This document shows positions 57,901 to 64,000 of a stretch of 64,000 nt of DNA, in pieces. The notes under the pieces are model-generated. The model worked only from the letters and a program-made list of their open reading frames with translations. It was not told where the DNA came from and searched no databases. The stretch covers positions 13,872,147 to 13,936,146 of the forward strand of contig NC_133238.1 in assembly GCF_040436345.1 (NCBI RefSeq). Reading direction: 5' to 3'. Source of the stretch: Pagrus major. Taxonomy: Eukaryota > Chordata > Actinopteri > Spariformes > Sparidae. A program made the translations under genes and the position numbers. The first letter of the stretch is position 1. The number at the start of each line of letters is the position of its first letter.

Positions 57901-60629
57901 GACCCACAGAAGGAGGAGTACTTCAAGAAGAGATTCAGAGATGAGGAGCAGGCCAGCAGATTCATCTCCCACATCAAGACATCACGAAGCCTCCACATCA
58001 TGTGCCACATCCCAGTCTTCTGCTGGATCACTGCTACAGTTCTGGAGGATGTGTTGAAGACCAGAGAGGCAGGAGAGCTGCCCAAGACCCTGACTGAGAT
58101 GTACATCCACTTCCTGGTGGTTCAGGCCAAACGGAAGAAGGTCAAGTATGATGGAGGAGCTGAGACAGATCCACACTGGACTCCAGAGAGCAGGAAGACG
58201 ATTGAGTCTCTGGGAAAACTGGCTTTTGAGCAGCTGCAGAAAGGAAACCTTGTCTTCTATGAATCAGACCTGACAGAGTGTGGCATCGATATCACAGCAG
58301 CCTCAGTGTACTCAGGAGTGTTCACACAGATCTTTAGAGAGGAGAGAGGACTGTATCAGGACAAGGTGTTCTGCTTCATCCATCTGAGTGTTCAGGAGTT
58401 TCTGGCTGCTCTTCATGTCCATCTGATGTTGATGAACTCTGGTGTCAATCTGCTGGCAGAGGAACAAACAACAGACCATCAATCTGCAGAGACGTGTCTC
58501 TACCAGAGTGCTGTGGACAAGGCCTTACAGAGTCCAAATGGACACCTGGACTTGTTCCTCCGCTTCCTCCTGGGTCTTTCACTGCAGACCAATCAGACTC
58601 TCCTAAAAGGTCTGCAGACACAGACAGGAAGTAGCTCACAGACCAATCAGGAAACAGTCGGTTACATCAAGAAGAAGTTCGAAGGGACTCTGCCTGCAGA
58701 GAGAAGCATCAATCTGTTCCACTGTCTGAATGAACTGAACGACCGTTCTCTCGTGGAGGAGATCCAATGGTACCTGAGATCAGGACGTCTCTCCACAGAT
58801 GAACTGTCTCCTGCTCAGTGGTCAGCTCTGGTCTTCATCTTACTGTCATCAGAAAAAGATCTGGACGTGTTTGACCTGAAGAAATACTCTGCTTCAGAGG
58901 AGGCTCTTCTGAGGCTGCTGCCAGTGGTCAAAGCCTCCAACAAAGCTCTGTAAGTGTGAAGAAGCTTTTTCAGAATGCAGTAAATGTGCTGTTATTGACC
59001 CAAATAGAAATAATTTTCTTGTTCTGCTCATTATTCTTTATCCAGACTGAGTGGCTGTAACCTCTCAGAGAGAAGCTGTGAAGCTCTGTCCTCAGTTCTC
59101 AGCTCCCAGTCCTCTAGTCTGAGAGAGCTGGACCTGAGTAATAACGACCTGCAGGGTTCAGGAGTGAAGCAGCTGTCTGTTGGACTGGAGAGTCCACACT
59201 GCAATCTGGAAAGTTTGAGGTCAGATCATGTTACTGTTTGTTGTGAAATCATTTATATATTTCTATACACTCAGACATCCATACACTTTAAACAGCTTCT
59301 CTGATATGAGTTTTTGAATTGCAGATTTTTTTGCTATCAAACTATCAAACGTTTTCTTTCAATGTACCTTTCAATAATTCATCTCCTGCACAGCACGAAC
59401 AATGAGGAGGGAGAACCTCATTTATGTTTGATATCATATGACTTTGACAACTGGATGTCCATTTATTCTCGATTCAGTCATGATTTATTGCCACGTTGAC
59501 ACGTTGCTTAGAACTGAACAGCAATGGAGCAAGAGATTATATATACCAGTCATTACCAGAGAGGATTTTATTTGGGCTGCCAAATATATTTGCAGACCTT
59601 CGTTCATAGTCTTCAATTTAAGATTTCTATCTGCAGTACACCTTTGACCCACATGGGGGAGCTTGTTAGTATCCACTGCTTGATTTGTAAATCAGGAGAT
59701 CTCGAGCACAGAGACAGTCCTACTCTGATGGGTCCATCCTGTGGACTGCTACAATGGTGGGGAGAAATGGACTTTAGGCCCAATGTTTTATTTACAACCA
59801 CAAAAAGCAGCAGGCCAAGAAACCCTATGAAGTGACATGTTCCATCTGTCTGTCTATCAATCCATCTCTGCTCCATCTCAGTGAGATGGACAGCGTCACA
59901 CTTAGACACACATCCTGATTGAGTTCATCATTTCACTGATTCACAGCTAAAATACCCACTTGCTTGTAGGACTTACAGTGATCATGTGCCAAAATATTTA
60001 GACACTAAGAAGTATTGATCTCATTTATAATGTATTTGTCACATATATATGTTTTTGGTAGCACAAGCATTAAACACAGTTGTTATTTATTAAACTATAT
60101 CTTTGAATTGGCTGGTGTATTCAAGACAATATAAGGGGATGTGGAAATGACAGTAAAAATAGTTTGGAAAGTCAATTTTTGCGCAAATCTGCTTTTTTCA
60201 AGTTCATTGGGCCTATTGTGAATATGGTTGCATTTTTAAACAGTGGGTCCCTGGAAGAAAAGTTTGGGAAACACTGATACTGTCTCAATAAAATTCAACA
60301 TTTTAACATATTCTTATTTATTATTTCCTGTGCAGACTGGGTGTCTGTAACCTCTCAGAGAGAAGCTGTGAAGCTCTGTCCTCAGCTCTCAGCTCCCAGT
60401 CCTCTAGTCTGAGAGAGCTGGACCTGAGTAACAACAACCTGCAGGATTCAGGAGTGAAGCAGCTGTCAGTTGAACTGAAGAGTTCACATTGTGTCCTTGA
60501 AACTCTCAGGTCAGGATTTATTATTTTAATTAATTATTTCATGTAACTTTACAATTGGAGCAGGTCTAGACCATACTCAGCCAGACAGGGTCCGCTATTT
60601 GAAATAGAAAACATTTTGTCATTTTTCAA

Positions 60630-60721
<92 letters not shown>

Positions 60722-63418
60722 GAGAGGAAAAGTCAGAGGATCACCCAAACAAATTACATTTCATCCTGAGAGGAGCATGAATGCATTTTATATAAATGTG
60801 GGTCTGTCAGTCTACTCTGCACTTTGGTCCCATTCGATGGCCTGCCATGAGGTTTTTGACTTTCGTGCTCCCCTCAGGATGAACTGTAATTACTTTAGTG
60901 ATCCTCCATCATCAGGTCATCATTTTAATCTGTACAATATGTTGGTTCATGACCAAATATTTGCAAAACTAATGGCATTTCCATCAGCTTCAGTTATACT
61001 CTGTGTTTAGTGCTGATTAGTAAATTAGTGAAAACTAAGGTGATGAATATAATAAACGTTAAACCCTTAAACACAGATGTGCACTGAATCATCAGGACCC
61101 TCAGCTGATCTGTGGTGTGTGTTGTTTTGTGTGTCTGCAGGCTGTCAGGCTGTCTGATCACAGAGGAAGGCTGTACTTCTCTGGCCTCAGCTCTGGACTC
61201 CAACCCCTCCCATCTGAAAGAGCTGGACCTGAGCTACAATCATCCAGGAGACTCAGGAGTGAAGCTGCTGTCTGCTCGACTGGAGGATCCAGGCTGGAGA
61301 CTGGACACTCTCAGGTATGAAGAGATCAAGATCAGCGACCAGGAGAGTCTTGGCACAAACACTAAAGTTACACCTCTTTTTTCAGACTAGTTTAGTGCCT
61401 GTTCAAAATGTGCCTGTTTGATTTGTTGGCCTCTGGTTTTGCTGCTTGATGAACCGTCATCCAAACTCCTACACATTCCACACTGATTGCAGAGGGTTAT
61501 CAAAACATTAACAATAAATCTAATTTCCACCACGTCACTGCTGTGTTATGATATTTATAATAACAATAGACCCTCTGTGTCAGATGTCTGATCAGAAAAT
61601 ACTGAACCTCAAATTCAAAAGATTTTGTGACACACATTTTGTGAATTTAATCACTGAATGTCATAGAAACTCTTTCCCTGAACTGGAGAATCAGTGTTTC
61701 TGCCAAAGTGCTTGACTTTGAACTTAAAATGGTTCTGACATGGATCTTTATCAACACTGGAGTAACTGCATTCTAGATCATCACTGACAAGTGTATCTGT
61801 GCCTCAGTGTGAAACCATTTACAGACTGTAACAACTGCCTGTGGCATCAGTTTAAAGTGAACAGAAGATATAAAACAGTCCAATAACAATGTTAGATGAC
61901 ACGAGGTGGAACATTCCCGTCACATCACCATAACAGCAGCAGTGCATAGGTTAATTTAAGATGGGTCAGTGGTGCCGTCTTGGCTCCTGTCATGAGGAAA
62001 CTGCTGAGTTTGGGCTGTTTTGGGTAGTTCTCATTATAACAGCCTGCAGGGGCAGGAAAGCTTCAGTGTTTTGCACCGTCAGCAAAATCAAAAGACAAAA
62101 GAAAAGAAAACATTCAGCGATCAATCATCTGCTCCATTGATTAACATGATATGTGACCTGTGCAGAGCTGCAGCTCTCTACAGTAGCTGGTGGACCTCTG
62201 GTTTAATGCTGTTGTAATGTACTTCAGCCTGGCTCGTAGCTGCTGACTCAGCTTCACTTTCAGCTGTTCTGGAGTCGTGTTCAGGTTCTGCTGGTGGAAA
62301 TCCAATGTTTCCTGATTTTGCTGCTTCACAATAAAAGCTTTCAAATAACTACATCATGCAGGACCTTTATTGTGAAGGATTTATAGGAAGTGTTAAACGC
62401 AGGAAGATGGCGTGACAACGTTGCATGAATGGACTTTTAATTTCTCTTGTGTGGCAGCAAACAACACACATGGTTTCAGTTACTAACTGAGTCTATCCAC
62501 ACACTTTATGGCCGACTACAGTAAAAACAGCGTGCACTTAACTGTGACTGCAGCAACGTGCTCGGTTCAGGGAGAACAGGGAGAAGCAGCCTGATGGACA
62601 TATTGTGTTTCTGTGTATGAGTCATGTCATGTCCATGTTTGCATGCTGAAAGAGGATGTGCTGCTCTGACCCCCCTCCTCCTTTCAGGGTGGAGCCTGCT
62701 GCAATCCGATGGTTGACACCAGGTCTGAGGAAGTGTGAGTGTGTTTTTACTTTGATTCATGAAAACAAAGCAGCTTCATACTGTGACATCACTCAGTCAC
62801 ATCTGTGATGTCATCACCACACTGATGATACATTAATAACTGCAGCTGTGTTGTGTCTTTTTCTCTCCATCAGATTCCTGTGAGCTCACAGTCGACACAA
62901 ACACAGTCAGCAGAAACATCAAACTGTCTGACAACAACAGGAAGATGACACATGTGAGAGAGGATCAGTCACATCCTGATCATCCAGAGAGGTTTGAGTC
63001 CTCCTGGTCTCCTCAGCTGCTGTGTATAACTGGTCTGACTGGTCGCTGTTACTGGGAGGTCGAGTGGAGCGGAGATGTTTCTATATCAGTGAGTTACAGA
63101 GAAATCAACAGGAGAGGAGACATTAATGACTGTTTGTTGGGATGGAATGATCAGTCCTGGAGTCTGTGGTGCTCTGATGATGGTCGTTACTCTGTCTGGC
63201 ACGATAAGAGACAAACAGTCATCTCCTCCTCCTCCTCCTCCGGTAGAGTAGCAGTGTATGTGGACTGTCCTGCTGGCACTCTGTCCTTCTACAGAGTCTC
63301 CTCTGACTCACTGATCCACCTCCACACGTTCAACACCACATTCACTGAACCTCTTTCTCCTGGATTTGGGTTCTTCAGGTCCAGTCCTGGTTCCTCAGTG
63401 TGTCTGTGTGGTGTTTAG
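48765..63418 (+). CDS. NLR gene 2: FISNA-NACHT-LRR-B30.2 with a nine-exon GP array
   Basis: Exons 48765-48940, 49363-49482, 49787-49945, 50155-50283, 50702-50884, 51309-51437, 51860-52042, 52465-52647, 53070-53216, 56540-56618, 56773-57001, 57173-58949, 59046-59219, 60336-60509, 61141-61314, 62688-62734 and 62874-63418. The sum is 4608 nt, 1535 codons plus stop, with all phases matching, so the gene looks intact. Same architecture as gene 1 but with nine repeat exons, three LRR exons and a short Ser run. Presumed cytosolic innate immune sensor with NACHT ATPase and B30.2 recognition module; the ligand is unknown. AATAAA at 63513-63518. Confidence is high for domain exons, moderate for inclusion of every GP exon in one transcript. 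Confidence 0.88.
49363..49482 (+). CDS. NLR gene 2, GP array exon 2
   Basis: 120 nt, symmetric phase. [20 protein letters not shown], then [14 protein letters not shown]. With exon 3 it forms a separate subtype ending PPAVKR rather than RSSDRQ. Confidence 0.8.
49787..49945 (+). CDS. NLR gene 2, GP array exon 3
   Basis: 159 nt, symmetric phase. RPAST, ten GP dipeptides, [29 protein letters not shown]. Confidence 0.8.
50155..50283 (+). CDS. NLR gene 2, GP array exon 4
   Basis: 129 nt, symmetric phase. [43 protein letters not shown]. Confidence 0.82.
50702..50884 (+). CDS. NLR gene 2, GP array exon 5
   Basis: 183 nt. Carries a distinctive variant, [20 protein letters not shown] then GPRPEPSCV, shared with exons 7 and 8. 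Confidence 0.82.
51309..51437 (+). CDS. NLR gene 2, GP array exon 6
   Basis: 129 nt. [43 protein letters not shown]. Confidence 0.82.
51860..52042 (+). CDS. NLR gene 2, GP array exon 7
   Basis: 183 nt, virtually identical to exons 5 and 8, including the [15 protein letters not shown] variant run. Confidence 0.82.
52465..52647 (+). CDS. NLR gene 2, GP array exon 8
   Basis: 183 nt, starting exactly 605 bp after exon 7 and virtually identical to it, with near-identical introns. Confidence 0.82.
53070..53216 (+). CDS. NLR gene 2, GP array exon 9
   Basis: 147 nt. RPVLDLDL-type DNA read as [24 protein letters not shown] GP repeats, then the [12 protein letters not shown] variant, as in the two GP exons of gene 1. 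It is the orthologue of gene 1's second GP exon. Confidence 0.8.
54726..55552 (-). pseudogene. L2/CR1-like LINE reverse transcriptase fragment (copy in gene 2)
   Basis: Duplicate of 24587-25413 with the same stop and frameshifts ([50 protein letters not shown]). Confidence 0.85.
56540..56618 (+). CDS. NLR gene 2, linker exon
   Basis: 79 nt, (Q)[20 protein letters not shown] and LDSIFM, identical in protein to the gene 1 exon. Confidence 0.85.
56773..57001 (+). CDS. NLR gene 2, charged helical exon
   Basis: 229 nt. [51 protein letters not shown]. Differs from gene 1 at a handful of residues. Confidence 0.88.
57173..58949 (+). CDS. NLR gene 2, FISNA-NACHT exon
   Basis: 1777 nt. Walker A GVAGIGKT at 57463-57486, Walker [20 protein letters not shown] and [15 protein letters not shown] all intact. 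After [10 protein letters not shown] the HD2-side segment differs strongly from gene 1 ([20 protein letters not shown] versus [18 protein letters not shown]), a local divergence in an otherwise near-identical exon. Confidence 0.95.
59046..59219 (+). CDS. NLR gene 2, LRR exon 1
   Basis: 174 nt. [40 protein letters not shown]. Confidence 0.93.
59220..60335 (+). other. NLR gene 2 intron between LRR exons 1 and 2
   Basis: 1.1 kb, no recognised element. Most of it is missing from gene 1 together with the next exon. Confidence 0.6.
60336..60509 (+). CDS. NLR gene 2, LRR exon 2 (lost from gene 1)
   Basis: 174 nt. [51 protein letters not shown]. Acceptor CTGTGCAG, donor GTCAGG. Confidence 0.92.
60629..60718. 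repeat. (CATA)n/(TA)n microsatellite
   Basis: About seven CATA units followed by roughly 29 TA dinucleotides, in the intron between LRR exons 2 and 3. Gene 1 has only a short imperfect AT-rich counterpart near 34495-34520. Confidence 0.95.
61141..61314 (+). CDS. NLR gene 2, LRR exon 3
   Basis: 174 nt. [40 protein letters not shown]. Confidence 0.93.
62688..62734 (+). CDS. NLR gene 2, 47-nt linker exon
   Basis: (R)[15 protein letters not shown]; two residues differ from gene 1 (GV to AI). Confidence 0.88.
62874..63418 (+). CDS. NLR gene 2, B30.2 (PRY-SPRY) exon
   Basis: [80 protein letters not shown], six Ser, [20 protein letters not shown], stop at 63416-63418. Compared with gene 1, differences cluster in predicted loop segments ([47 protein letters not shown]). 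Confidence 0.93.
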
Positions 63419-64000
63419 TCTGCAGAGTCTCCTCCTGTCACAGAAACATTGTCAGTGCTGAACAGTTGAGTCTGTACAGGATCACAGTCACATCAATCTT
63501 TCAGCTTCTTGTAATAAATTCATCAGTGAACTTTGTACAAAATGATTCAAACTGATTGTAAAGATTGATGGTTTCCTCGTCATCAATGATTCTGTTCTGA
63601 GACATCACTTCACTTTGTTCTGCACTTGTTGTGTTTGACAGTCGTCAGCATGAAGCTGGTGACTCACAGAAGGACTTTAACAGACAGCCGCTGTAAAGAC
63701 TTTAAAACCGGCGTAACGTGCGTCTCCTGGTCTGAGTCAGCAGGATGTTGAACTAGCTGCAGCTGGTTTCTTGTTTTGTTTGGTCGAGCAGAAAGGAGAC
63801 GGTTTCATTGTTATCAGAGTGTCATCAGTGTCTCTGCTGTTCAGAGAGAAGTGGCCTCACTGTGGAAATTTTTGCTACATGATAAAATGCCTTCAAATTC
63901 AAATCAGAGTCAAACATCACTCCTAGATGTGTGTCTTGGTGGCTCAGGTTGAGTCCTGAGTTCAGTCTGGAGGCCAGTTTCTCTCTGAGCCTTCGAACCA
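63419..64000. other. 3' flank of NLR gene 2
   Basis: AATAAA at 63513-63518. Homology to gene 1's flank ends near 63740; nothing is recognised in the last 260 bases. Confidence 0.6.

Larger units (their letters stand above)
47832..63740 (+). repeat. Tandem segmental duplicate of 21385-40630
   Basis: Similarity starts abruptly at about 47832 (GGTGAAAT, AGAGTAGAAGTGGAGTTAGT), matching about 21386, and runs through the whole NLR gene to about 63740. Long stretches differ by only a few percent, including a shared dead LINE fragment. Later changes: LINE insertion and LRR exon loss in copy 1, GP-exon amplification in copy 2, unequal intron lengths. Confidence 0.92.

Overview
The window is vertebrate nuclear DNA, almost certainly from a ray-finned (teleost) fish. 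Its genes are split into short exons with GT/AG junctions. Two of them have the fish-specific NLR-C layout (a FISNA-NACHT exon of about 1.8 kb, 174-nt LRR exons, a C-terminal B30.2 exon). The rest is rich in fish-type transposons (L1-like and L2/CR1-like LINEs, hAT, Tc1/mariner, a solo LTR) and minisatellites. No bacterial-type operons, CRISPR arrays, tRNA or rRNA genes were seen.

Layout. 1-425 (+): last part of a Frizzled receptor, best match FZD7, then its probable 3' UTR with a 23-bp minisatellite. 5029-11446 (-): an AKT/PKB-like gene with PH and kinase exons of nearly canonical lengths. All three catalytic signatures are destroyed (HRD, its partner Asn, DFG) and the activation loop is deleted, so it is a pseudokinase or a decaying pseudogene; a 37-bp minisatellite of about 36 copies sits in one intron. 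11.4-17.5 kb: mostly unassigned DNA and repeats. 17.55-21.2 kb: a broken inverted B30.2 fragment, two truncated hAT transposase pieces and an L1 3' end.

21.3-40.4 kb (+): NLR gene 1. 47.8-63.5 kb (+): NLR gene 2, a tandem segmental copy. I reconstructed both by splice sites and phase. Gene 1 sums to 3429 nt (1142 codons plus stop) and gene 2 to 4608 nt (1535 codons plus stop), both uninterrupted, so both look intact. The predicted order is Gly-Pro-rich repeat exons, a conserved charged stretch, FISNA, NACHT, LRRs, a short linker exon and PRY-SPRY (B30.2). Genes of this family are thought to be cytosolic innate immune sensors.

The copies differ in informative ways. Gene 1 has 2 repeat exons and gene 2 has 9, in a tandem array with a period of about 605 bp whose exons each contain a GGACCT hexamer run. 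Gene 1 has lost one LRR exon, leaving an 18-bp remnant. Gene 1 carries 20 serine codons in a SPRY loop against 6 in gene 2. Gene 1 has an antisense L1-like LINE of about 5.1 kb in the intron before its NACHT exon, with a target-site duplication, absent from gene 2. Gene 1 has an interferon-regulatory-factor-type element (three GAAAGT units) just upstream of its probable exon 1, which I did not find at gene 2.

40.3-47.8 kb, between the genes: a solo LTR with a 5-bp target duplication, a 5'-truncated LINE with a 17-bp target duplication, a 37-bp minisatellite and a decayed Tc1/mariner copy. I found no wholly new system. The most noteworthy element is the exon-amplifying array in NLR gene 2, followed by the AKT-like pseudokinase.
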